This document shows, piece by piece, positions 12,698 to 23,017 of a stretch of DNA of 64,000 nucleotides; position 1 is the first letter of the stretch; every line of letters begins with the position of its first letter. The notes under the pieces were generated by a model. The model ran no database searches. It was not told where the DNA came from and saw only the letters and a program-made list of their open reading frames with translations. The position numbers and the translations under genes were made by a program. Location: assembly GCA_029783825.1 (NCBI GenBank), contig JAREIK010017138.1:1-64000 (forward strand). The letters are read 5' to 3'. This stretch comes from Sapria himalayana. Its lineage: Eukaryota; Streptophyta; Magnoliopsida; Malpighiales; Rafflesiaceae.

Positions 12698-15600
12698 GAT
12701 AGATAGAGAGATAGATAGATATATATAGGTAGGTATGTAGGTAGGTAGATATATAGATGGATAGATTGATTAATAGATAGATAGATAGATAAACAGATAG
12801 ATAGATAGATTGATAGACAAATAGATAGACAAATAGATAGATTGATAGATAGATTGATTGATTGATAAATAGATAGATAGAAAGATAGAAAGATACACAT
12901 ATAGTTAGATAATATATAGGTAGATAGAAAGATAGATAAACAGAGAGATAGATAGATTGATTGAAACATAGATAGATAGATAGACAAATATATAGATAGA
13001 CAGATAAATAGACATATAGATAGACAGATAAATAGACATATAGATAGACAGATAGATAGATATAAAGATAGATAGACATATAAATAGGTAGATAGATATA
13101 TAGACAAACAAAATAATAGACAAATAGATAGATAGAAAGATAGATAGGCAAATAGATAGATAGACCAATCGATAGATAGACAGATAGATAGATAGATACA
13201 CAAATCGACAATACATAGATAGATACACAGACAGATAAAAAATAGACAAATAGATAGATAGAAATAAAGCAAACTATAGATAGATAGTATAGATATATTT
13301 ATATAGAGATTGCTTGATTGATTGATTGATTGAGAGATAGAGAATTATATAAATAGATAAATAGATAGAAAAATAAATTGATAGATGAATTGATAAACAT
13401 ATTGATAGAAATATTGATATACAGATCGATAGACAAATTAATAGGTAGATTAATAGATAGATTAAAAGATAGATAGATTGATAGACAGACAGATAGATAG
13501 AGAGATAGATAGATAGATAAATATAGATAGATAATTAGATAGAGAGATATATAGATTAATAGATATATAGAAAGAAATACAAATAGATACATATATTGAT
13601 TGATAGATAAATAGACAAACAGATAGAGATATAGTTAGATAGATTGATTGATAGATAGATAGACAGATAGATTGATAGATATTTAGATAGATAGATAGAT
13701 AAATAGATAAATAGATAGACAAATAGAAAGAAAGATATATAGATAGGTAGGTAGATTGACAGATAGATAAAAAATTGATAGAAAGACTGATATCAGAAAG
13801 TTAGATAGATGAATAGATATAATGAATGAATGAATGATTAATAGATAGATAAAAAGACAAATATATAAATAGATAGATTGATAGATTGAAATATAGATTG
13901 ATAGACATATTGAAACAAATTTTGATAGATAGATTGATAAACAAGTTGATATACAAATTTTTATACAAATTGATAGACAAATTAATATACAGATAGATAG
14001 ACTTATATAGAGATTGATAGATAGACTCATAGATAGACAGATTGATTAATAGATTTATTAACATACTGAAAGATAGATAAATCGGAGATTGATAAACTTA
14101 TAGATAGATAGATAATAGATAGAAAAAAAGACAGAAAGATTGATAGATTGATAGATCAATAGATTAATTGACAAATAATAAGGCAAATTGAAATACAGAT
14201 AGATCGATAGATAGATCGATTGATGGATGGATAGAGAGACAAATAGATATCCAGATAGATAGATAGATAGATATACATTAAAAATAGATATATAGATAGA
14301 TAGAAAGATAGCCACGAAGATAGAGTGATAGATAGATAGATAGACAGACAGATAGATAAAAATACAGATAGATAGATAGAAAGATAGAAAAAATAGATAT
14401 ATAGACAAATAGATAGATAAAAATATAGATAGACAAATAGATAGGCAGATAGATATATATATGGATAGACAGACAGATAGAAATTAAGATTACGGATAGA
14501 TCAATAGAATGATATATAGATAGATAAATAGATAGATAAAGAGATAGATAGATAGATAGATAGATATGGAGATAGATAGATAGATAGATTGACAGATAGA
14601 TAGTTAGGTAGGTAGATAAGTATAAATATAGGTAGATAGATAGACAGATTGAAAGATACAATCATAGATAGATAGATAGATAAAAATGATAGATAGTTAG
14701 ATAGACAGATAGATAGAATAGAGACACATATTGAAAGATAGAAAAATAGATAGATAGATAGATAGACATATAGATAGACAAATAGATTGGTAGATAGATA
14801 GTTGGATAGATATTTAGACAGACAGACAGATAGATAGATAGATAGATTGATTGATTGACAGATAGATAGATAGATAGACATATAAATAGACAAATAGATA
14901 GACAATTAGATAGATAGATATATAGAGAGATAGGCAAACAAAATAGACAAATAGATATAAAGATAGATAGAATTGATAGATAGAGAGACACACAGATAGA
15001 TAGATAGAAGATAGACATATAGATGGATAGACTGACATAATGATAAATATAAATATTGATAGATAAATAGATAGATGTATAAAGAGATAGATTTATAAAG
15101 AGAATGATTGACACATTGATAGAGAAAGATATATATAGATTGATATAAAGATAGATTATTAAAAAAATTGATAGACATTTTAAAAGAAATATTTATATAT
15201 AGATTGCTAGATAAATTGATAGGCAGATTAACATACAGATTGATAAACAGACAGACAGATAGATAGATAGATAGATAACAAATATAAAGGCAGAGAGATC
15301 GATAAATAGATGGATAGATTATTAGACAAATAAATACATAGATAAATTGATAGATTAATTTATTAATAGTTAGATAGATAGATAGACATATAGATAGACA
15401 TATAAAAAGATATATAGAAAGTCAAATAGATCAAAAGATTGATAGACATATAGATATATAGATAGATATTAATATATATATATATATAGATAGATAGACT
15501 CAAATATAGTCAGATGGATGGATGATAGATAAAAAGATAGATAGATAAATATATAGATACATAGACAAATAATAGACAGATAAATAGTCAGATAGATATA

Positions 15601-16460
15601 AAGAAAGATAGATAAATACCACTAAGTTAGATAGAAAGAAAGAAGAAAGAAGATAGATAGATAGATAGATAGACAGATAAATAGATGATTGATAGATAGA
15701 TAGATAGTCAGATAGATAAATAAGTATATAGACAAAAAGTTAAATAGTAAATAGATAGATAGATAGATCGATAGAAAGATGAACAGAGAGATAAACAGAT
15801 AGATAGACATATAGATACATAATAAGATTGAGAGATAGATAGATAGATAGATAGACAAATAGATACATAGATAAAAAGACCACATATATAGATAGATAGG
15901 TAGATAGACTAATAGATAGACAAATAGATTGATTTATTGATAAAGAGATTGATAGATAGATTGATAGATATATAGATATACATATAGATAGATAGATGAT
16001 GATTGATTGATAGATTTATAGACAGATTGATAAATAAATTGATTAACAAATTGATAGACAGATTGATATATAGATTTATAGATAGATAGAATAATAGATA
16101 GACAAATAGATAGATACAGAGAAATACAAACAAACAAACAAATTCTCAAATAGATAGAAAGACAGATATACAAATTGACAAATAGATAGATAGACATTTA
16201 CATAGATAGACAGACAAATAGATAGATACAAAGATAGATAGATTAATGATTGATTGACTGAATGATAGATCATTTGATAGATAGATAGAATAATAGATAA
16301 ATAGATTGATAGATTGATAGACTAATTGATAGACATATTGATAGAAATATTGATAGATAGAATAATAGATAGATAGATATACTGATAGATAGACATATTG
16401 ATAGTCACATAGATAGACATAGTGATTGATAGATTAATTTATAGATAAATAGACAAATAG
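12698..16460 (-). repeat. Degenerate TAGA array, left inner
   Basis: 3.76 kb of imperfect TAGA repeat, here with the purine-rich strand on plus, opposite to the outer array at 1-8126. It starts directly at the hAT terminus and ends at the gene-fragment block. It contains small higher-order duplications, such as a 24-bp unit repeated at 12995-13042. No gene is visible. Confidence 0.95.
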
Positions 16461-16497
16461 TTTATATAAAGCATTGTGAATAGGAATGAGCCTTAGG

Positions 16498-16513
16498 CAC
16501 TACAAGGGCTAGG
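16498..16513 (+). other. CACTACAAGGG motif at edge of gene-fragment block
   Basis: CACTACAAGGGCTAGG lies about 40 bp inside the border between the TAGA array and the captured gene block. It resembles the CACTACAAG ends of CACTA transposons. Its mirror at 39828-39843 exists only because of the inverted repeat and is not independent support. No partner end was found near 18.3 kb. The rest of 16461-16718 shows nothing else I can support. Confidence 0.3.
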
Positions 16514-16718
16514 GATTCCTTGCCTTGGAATTTTATCACACACAATGCAAACATGTGGACTATTACAAGTGTATGCACACATGAAATGTAATATTATAAT
16601 ATATGGTTTCTCTCTCTTTAGCTCATTAACATCTAAAAATCTTAATATAAATTAATAGAACATATAACTGTACAATGTGAATATATAATTCTCATTGTAT
16701 TAAGGCAACCTACATACG

Positions 16719-16832
16719 TTAATGGCCATTACCATCTAGTTCATTACCATCTACCTTGATACCAAAGTTTATATCACATAGCTTCACTGCTTGCTCATGA
16801 GTAATCATAGGTTGCAAGGAGTCCCTATTATC
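16719..16832 (-). pseudogene. DAPF: Diaminopimelate epimerase fragment, left copy
   Basis: On the minus strand the frame reads [10 protein letters not shown] then [17 protein letters not shown], ending at a TAA. This matches the N-terminal part of plant diaminopimelate epimerase (plastid lysine biosynthesis, LL- to meso-diaminopimelate), where an Asn-Arg-Asp-Ser motif and an [21 protein letters not shown] stretch occur. Just upstream a degraded Phe-Val-Leu-Val equivalent (TTTGATTTAGCA) is one base out of frame. Only about 38 codons remain and no catalytic cysteine is included. It lies 48 bp downstream of a TPP2 fragment on the same strand, an arrangement not expected of a functional gene. Confidence 0.82.
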
Positions 16833-16880
16833 TTGCTAAATCAAACTTGTTGAAAAAAAATCAAGAGCTAATAGTGAACG

Positions 16881-17154
16881 AATACATGATGTGGTTCCAC
16901 CAGGGACACCAACGGTGCTTAATACTGGACAACTATTGCTAGTACTACTAAAACACACATAATAGTGCTTGCTCACCACCTACTCATAATTCAAGTCAAA
17001 CTAAAATAGGCATAGAAACACAAAATGTGGAACAACATGAGAATCAATTGTTAATAGCTATAACTTAAACTTCATTAACAAGATCAATAAAATGACCATA
17101 TTCTAGAAGTAAAGTGGGCTCGCCATAGCTCATATTGATGAGATCGCATTTATG
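16881..17154 (-). pseudogene. TPP2: Tripeptidyl peptidase II fragment, left copy
   Basis: Two blocks on the minus strand. Block 1 (17154-17065), directly after a CAG acceptor, reads HKCDLINMSYGEPTLLLEYG then HFIDLVNEV and a stop. Block 2 (16940-16881) reads SNSCPVLSTVGVPGGTTSCI. Both match adjacent parts of the subtilisin-type catalytic domain of plant tripeptidyl peptidase II, a large cytosolic serine peptidase acting downstream of the proteasome. The Asn of the oxyanion-hole region falls in the SN-SCP segment, where the usual Gly-Asn-Ser-Gly is altered. The region between blocks is decayed. The rest of this protein of more than 1200 residues is absent. The left copy is less damaged than the right, which has two extra stops. 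Confidence 0.88.
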
Positions 17155-17484
17155 CTGCATAAAAATAAGTGTTTTCACCATTTGAATGTCATTATCTAGA
17201 GAAAATATGAACAACTAATAAAAGTTAGCTGACCTCCATTGTAGTCTGCCATGCAATAATAGGGTGCAACATCTTGTAGCAATATGGCATGTGCCTTGTG
17301 ATAGTGTCAGAGTGGATGTATGTGTGGAAAGGTTGTGGGCAGTTATATGCATGTATGTGGCATTTTTTGTGAGGAAGTGTGGGCAAGAATGCAAATAGTG
17401 TGTTATGGCAATGTACAAAATAAATATAGTGCTGAAAAATTAAAAATAGAATAATAAAAAATGATTTAGCATGTGAGTTATATT
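17155..17484 (-). other. Unassigned interval inside gene-fragment block
   Basis: Between the TPP2 fragment and the unrecognised exons there is an exon-like stretch on the minus strand bounded by a TTTCAG acceptor (about 17430) and a GAGGT donor (about 17232). An open frame of about 100 codons spans much of it in both arms. I do not recognise any of its translations. It could be a decayed upstream TPP2 exon, but no motif supports this. Confidence 0.35.
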
Positions 17485-17813
17485 TTAGATGATAGATATT
17501 ATGGCTGCACCAAATTGTGTTGGCTCGCACTTAAGGAAGTAATCTGGCTTTCTTATGGTCACTTCTGGCTCTCCTCTTCTTGGTGCATGCTCAAACTGCA
17601 TCAATTTTAAGGATCAAACTACATCAACACAAATACATAAACTCTCATTTCCCAACAGAAACATTTCAAAAGAAAAATCAAAAACAAAATCAAAAACAAA
17701 ATTAAAAACAAAATTAAAAACAAAATCAAAATCAAATACCAAAACCTGCATGGACATGTAACACTTGAAGTCATCAACTTCCAAATAGTTTCCATGTTTG
17801 CACAGCAGATGTC
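17485..17813 (-). pseudogene. Unrecognised two-exon gene fragment, left copy
   Basis: Exon 1 (17813-17746) and exon 2 (17595-17485) on the minus strand have good GT-AG borders and a 150-bp intron made largely of TTTTAATTTTGT-type repeats. In the right arm the two exons join into one clean frame containing METILEVDDFKCYMSMQ and then FEHAPRRGEPEVTIRKPDYF. Here exon 1 has lost one T (TTT against TTTT), breaking the frame. The composition looks like a real conserved protein, but I do not recognise the family. It sits on the same strand as SWIB, TPP2 and DAPF fragments. Confidence 0.6.
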
Positions 17814-17944
17814 CTGCAAAGAATCATGATTATGTTAGTCAGCTAAGCAAAGAACAAAACTAGAATCAAGAACAATGAGGCCACCAAATAAATCTCTTCT
17901 GTTTAGCTACACATATAAAAAATCATGTGCCAGAAAGTTGCTCA

Positions 17945-18272
17945 TTATTCCTTCTTCATGAAGTGAGGAGATAAGAGCTTTGAGATTGCAAATCCAATGA
18001 AAGACTTGCAGTGAAGTAGCACTTTCAACTTATCATCGCATCTTTTTTTATCTGATGGATCCTTTTTAAAAACAAGAAATTTAACGATTAATTGAAATTG
18101 AAGAATAGCACCATAGATTATCATCGGGGGGAGGTGAAGACAATGAATGTTGGCATACTTGTAGATTATTTTTTTATATAGTCCCACATCTTCTTTACAA
18201 CATCATAATGAGATAATGCATCTTCACATATACCAAAACATTTATGAGAGCATATGAAAGAGGAATAAGAAG
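17945..18272 (-). pseudogene. SWIB/MDM2 domain gene fragment, left copy
   Basis: Exon 1 (18272-18159) ends in DVVKKMWDYIK and Asn-Leu-Gln. A 97-bp GT-AG intron follows, then exon 2 (18061-17945) reads DPSDKKRCDDKLKVLLHCKS then FAISKLLSPHFMKKE and a TAA. This covers nearly the complete SWIB domain (about 75 residues), which plants have in chromatin-remodelling subunits and in UAF30-like proteins. In this arm exon 2 is in frame, with a run of seven A's. Exon 1 has lost one A near 18239 relative to the right arm, and a seven-A run before the Asn-Asn-Leu-Gln codons breaks the frame in both arms. No promoter, N-terminus or other domain is present. Non-functional fragment. Confidence 0.88.
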
Positions 18273-18289
18273 CTAGAAATCTAGAATTA

Positions 18290-20462
18290 ACTTTGTATAC
18301 ATTATTAAATATATATAAACTATATGAATATAAATAAATAAATAAAAAATAAATATATATATATATAACTATATTTTTAACGATATAAATCTATTTATAA
18401 CTAAATATACTATAGGTATAAGAACATATAACTATAAATAATTGTTTTTTACTATATATACTATAAAAATATTATACATAACTATATAAAATGTATAATT
18501 AACAACATATATTTAATATATAATTTATATATTAGTATATAAAAATGTATTAAACTAAATCTATGCCTATACATAACTATATGTATAAATATATAATTAT
18601 ATGAAAAAATATGTATACCTGCATGTATAAATATAAGTATAACTATATGTATAATTATATGTATAACTATATGTATAACAACATATGTAAATCTATATAT
18701 TTACTATATGTATAAACTCTATATATTTAAAACTATATAAAACTCTATATATATAACTATATATAAATATTTTTATAACTATATAAAACATTATATATTT
18801 TAATATAACTATATTTGTAACTATGTATACAAATATGTAAATCTATATATTTGTGTATAACTTTGTATACATTTATGCATAGCTACATATAATTACTTGT
18901 ATGAATACACACACACAGAGACACACCACACACACACACACATATATATATAACTATGTTTAATATATATAACTATTTATAACTATCTATATTAATGCTA
19001 AATATATTATTTATCTTAATAATGTATACTATACAAACTTTATACATAAACTATATTTAAATATATAATTCTAACATATATTTAATATACATTTTTATAT
19101 ATTATTTAATGAAAATGTATTTTGCTATATCTATGCCTATACATAACTATATGTATAAATATATAAAATTATATGAAAAATATAATATACCTACATGTAT
19201 AAATATATGCTTAACTATATGTGAACTATATGTATAACCACATGTAACTATATTATAATTATATGTATAACAACATACAACATTATGTTTAACTATTTGT
19301 GTATAACTAAATATAAATATTTGTATTACTATATAAAACTTTATATAATTAAATATAACTATATTGTAACTATGTATACATAGCGTATACATGTATGTAA
19401 GTCTATGTATTTGTGTAACTATACAAAACTTTATACATAACTATATTTAAATAATATAATTTTCAACATATATAATACATTTTATATATTATATATAAAA
19501 TGTATTTTGCTATCTATGCCTATACAATATATGATATATAAACATATAAAAAATATATACCTACATGTATAATATATTAACTATATGTGTAACTATATGT
19601 ATAACCACATGTAACTATATTATAAATTATATGTATAACAACATACACATTATGTTTAACTATTTGTGTATAACTAAATATAAATATTTGTATACTATAT
19701 AAACTTTATATAATTAAATATAACTATATTTGTAACTATGTATACAATGCGTATCCATGTATGTAAGTCTATGTAATTGTTATAACTTTGTACATTTTGT
19801 ATAACTAATATAAACTACTTGGTATGAATATATATAATATATAATAGATTATATAATAATTTTTACTATATATACTATTTATAAACTACATATACTATAG
19901 TATAATAAATATATATAAATAATTGTATTACTATATGTATAACATATTTATACATAATTATATTTAAATATATAATAACAACCTATATTTAATACATTTT
20001 AATATAATACATACAAATGTATTTTACTATATATGTGCCTATACATAACTATATGTAAAATATATAAAATTAAAATAAAAAATCTATATACTACATGTAT
20101 AATTATAGTATAAACTATATGTGTAACTATATGTATAACCACATGTAATTATATTTATAATTACATGTATAACAACATACACCTAATGTTTAACATTATG
20201 TGTAAAATATATAAAATATTTGTATAACTAACACTTTATCTAATTAAATATAACTATATTGTAACTATGTATACACATATGTATACACATATGTGTACAT
20301 ATATGTAAATCTATATATTTGTTATAACTTTGTATACATTTATGTATAATTACTTATAATTACTTGTATGAATAATGTATATATAACTATATGTTTAACT
20401 ATATATAATTATTTATAATGATATATACTATATGTGTAATAACATATAACTAAACATATATG
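18290..20462. repeat. AT-rich tandem repeat with ~0.4-0.6 kb higher-order units, left
   Basis: About 2.2 kb built from short ATAACTATATGTAT-like motifs. A landmark GCCTATACATA recurs near 18567, 19135, 19520 and 20037, marking four higher-order units. The corresponding right-arm block has three landmarks, so this arm carries one extra shorter unit. The unit near 19430-20250 lacks many single bases relative to its neighbours. No coding sequence. Confidence 0.8.
18905..18942. repeat. (CA)n microsatellite
   Basis: An imperfect CA repeat interrupted by CAGAGA, followed by a TA run, inside the AT-rich block. Its mirror is the GT run near 37380-37417. Confidence 0.85.
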
Positions 20463-20474
20463 CCACACTATAAT

Positions 20475-20499
20475 GGGCCGTTCTAGCACAACACGGCCC
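20475..20499. other. GC-rich hairpin
   Basis: GGGCCGT and ACGGCCC form a 7-bp perfect stem around an 11-base loop, a GC island at the border between the AT-rich tandem block and the enhancer-of-polycomb fragment. In the right-arm copy (36109-36133) one stem base has changed, giving a mismatch. It could be a fragment of a transposon end. No function can be assigned. Confidence 0.5.
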
Positions 20500-20676
20500 T
20501 TTTTGATTCCTCTTTCACATTACCCATCAATAATAGTTTCAGTGGTTAATGAATAACGGGAGTTGCTATTACAGATTCTATTGTCTACTTGCTATTTATT
20601 TGTGTTTTGAATTATTTTCATCTTACTGATGTTTTTGCTAAGTGGCTGGTGTCATGGGGTGTGGTTGATTCTGAAG

Positions 20677-20895
20677 CCTCCTCCACCTATTAATGATACC
20701 AACCCATACAATGTGTTTCAAGCCTCGAGAGAAAGCCCACCTGCTCCATACAAGATATGTATGTGGTTTAGTAGTCTTTTATGATGCAATTAGAAGTTTT
20801 ACAAGCAAATTTCATAGTCTTATAAGCTGCTTCTCATGATGTGTTCAGATTCAACAGAGGGAAAATAATTGCAGTCATTTGAAAAACTTCATTTG
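20677..20895 (+). pseudogene. Enhancer-of-polycomb-like gene fragment, left, continuous copy
   Basis: The first block (20677-20755) encodes PPPPINDTNPYNVF, after which an extra T (TTT against TT on the right) breaks the frame; the right arm continues KPREKYHLLHTR. A second exon after a CAG acceptor (20858-20895) reads RENNCSHLKNFIW and ends at a GTATGTAAG donor. Together these match the conserved region of plant enhancer-of-polycomb-like proteins (NuA4/Piccolo histone acetyltransferase subunits), where an NDTNPYNVFRPRE motif precedes a RRENN segment. The inverted repeat ends at 20868, inside this second exon. Only this copy continues past that point, so it is the ancestral arrangement. No further exon is securely visible downstream. 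Confidence 0.8.
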
Positions 20896-23017
20896 GTATG
20901 TAAGAAATTTATCTTATTGATCAACTCTTTCTATTCAAATTAGGGATATAGTGTTGAGATTAATATGTTATCAAAGAAGATATTTTTTATTACAGTAGCA
21001 TCTCTTAGAAGAGATTAATAAGTTGCACATTCATCTTATCAAACACTTATCTATCACAACCATCCAATGTATATTTTTTCTTATAAAAGTAAACATTATG
21101 AATCATTAAATGAGTAATTAATTATTTTTTTAATATATTAATTTTTGTAATCTAACATATATTTTTTTATTATACTTTATTTTGGTCAATTGTTTTAGTT
21201 TATTAGTAAATTTTTTTTAAAAATATTATCTTTCTTTTTAATTATAACTCATAAAGTTCGAAAATAATTATATTTTTAGAAATTGATTTTTTCAATTTAA
21301 AATTAAAATTACAAACTAAATATTTTATTTATAATCTTTATTTTTAAATTTTTTACTCTCAAACATGTGCTATCTATATAATTTTCAATTTAAATTTTTA
21401 ATAGTTTCAATTATTAAAAAAATATTATCTATATATAGCATATATCAATGTATCTATTTTCATAGTTGTCCTGTCAGCTCATCTATAACCATGACAAGAA
21501 AATATCAACTTAACATCGAATCTTAATAAAATTTTATAGATGTAACAAATTTACTTTAGATCCCACATATAAAACACATTCATTATAATACTTTAATATA
21601 TATATCTGTATTGACATCAATATTATGTGGAAATATTTTTTTTTCTTTTATGTAGACACCAAACCAACTATCAAAAAAATTATATTATGAATATTTTCTA
21701 AATTGAAAAATACCCAGTAAAAATATTTTTAGATCTAAACAAAATCCATCACTAATATTTTCGTAAATTCCACGCAAAGAAAAGCAGGGAATTTAGTGAT
21801 AGATTTATGGACGTAATTTCCCTATCTAATTAGATCGAGACAAAATCTGTCGCTAAATAATTATCTGAATTTATTTTTTTATAATTTTATATATAATTGG
21901 AAGCGATAATTCCTTATTATATATAATTATCTGCATTTAGCTAGGGATTTTTCCCTAGCTATTTGGGCTTTTGATAATTTCTGTCGCAAATTTATGATAA
22001 TTTAATTTTGTTAGCATTATTTATTTTAATATTTTTTGTAATTTCTATATTAAAGGTATGTCATTGTCTATAGATGAGCGATCTTTGAAAGATACAATCT
22101 CCTCGTATAATTATAAAATAGGATATTATAAAAAATTTCATAAATATATAAATACGAATAAAAATTTCTATTAAATAAGACTAAAATAACTATTTTTTTG
22201 ATTAAAAATTAATTAAAAAATTATACAAATTATTTTTCTGATAATTTTAACTATGATATTTAAATATTTGTATTAAAAACAATATATAATTTAATATTTA
22301 ATTATAATAATTTGAAAATATTTTAATTAAAAAATAAACATAAATAAAAATTACTACTAATAAATTGCTAAATAAACAATTCTTTGATTAAATAAAAAAA
22401 TTAATAAAAATATATGAATTAATGAATAAGCAAGTAAATAGTAATATTATTCCTATAATCATAAAATATTTTTATGACTATAGGAATCTTTTGAAAAATA
22501 ATGACTAAAAGATTTCAAAATTTTGAATTAAAAAAAATCAAAATTTTCATAAAATTTAAAAATAATAAATTGATATTTAATGATTAATACATAGAAGTTT
22601 TAATTAAATCAAAAAAAAATTGATGATTTAAAAAATAAATATCTAAGTGTGGTTATTAAATGAACACTTTAAAGATTAAAATTTATAATAACTAAAATAT
22701 TCAAATTTTATGCTTTTATAATTATTTCATATTATATTAATAATAAATAAATTGAGACATTAGAATTTAGACATTTCATGTGGGAATAGGCCATTGTTTA
22801 CTCTCTTCTTTAGTCTAGTGGCTGACAGCTTTCATCTGTGGCCTGTGGGACTTGTTCAGCCAACCTTTTTGGCATTCTTTGTGACGTTGTTTGTAAACAG
22901 GCATGTGGTTACTAGTTGCCACTGGCTCATTCACAAACTCTTAAGGCACCATATCACATCTTTTGTAGGGAAATAGGTATTGGTTTTTTTTTTCTCGAGT
23001 CATCTTTTTATTGAGGT
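20896..23017. other. AT-rich non-coding spacer sequence
   Basis: Very AT-rich sequence with no supportable gene. At 21938-21961 a foldback TAGCTAGGGATTTTTCCCTAGCTA lies inside a stretch with GTCGCTAAAT and TAGTGATAGAT motifs, suggesting a short inverted-repeat element. A related palindrome occurs at 27841-27864. A less AT-rich patch at 22790-22980 has a 60-codon open frame that I do not recognise. Confidence 0.6.

Larger units (their letters stand above)
1..20868 (+). repeat. Left arm of giant inverted repeat
   Basis: The whole segment recurs in reverse complement at 35742-56533. Matching landmarks in order are base 1 with 56533, the CACTA edge 8127 with 48255, the hAT terminus 12697 with 43668, the diaminopimelate epimerase stop 16719 with 39617, and the shared inner edge 20868 with 35742. 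Coordinate sums drift only slightly, except across the AT-rich tandem block near 18.3-20.5 kb, where this arm is about 0.27 kb longer. The arm is cut by the window start, so its outer end is unknown. The two copies are nearly identical by eye outside simple repeats; identity was not computed. Confidence 0.97.

Noticed and set aside
17619..17819. Hydrophobic Leu/Ile/Phe-rich open frames near the unknown exons (mirrored at 38508-38722)
   Set aside because: They read through an intron made of TTTTAATTTTGT repeats. The hydrophobic run is a by-product of that low-complexity sequence.
18290..20462. Centromeric or telomeric repeat
   Set aside because: No telomere-type TTTAGGG arrays and no constant 150-180 bp monomer. 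The higher-order units are few and irregular.
22794..22976. 60-codon open frame upstream of the pyruvate kinase relic
   Set aside because: No family recognised, no matching splice sites and no continuation. Kept only as a remark in the intergenic entry.
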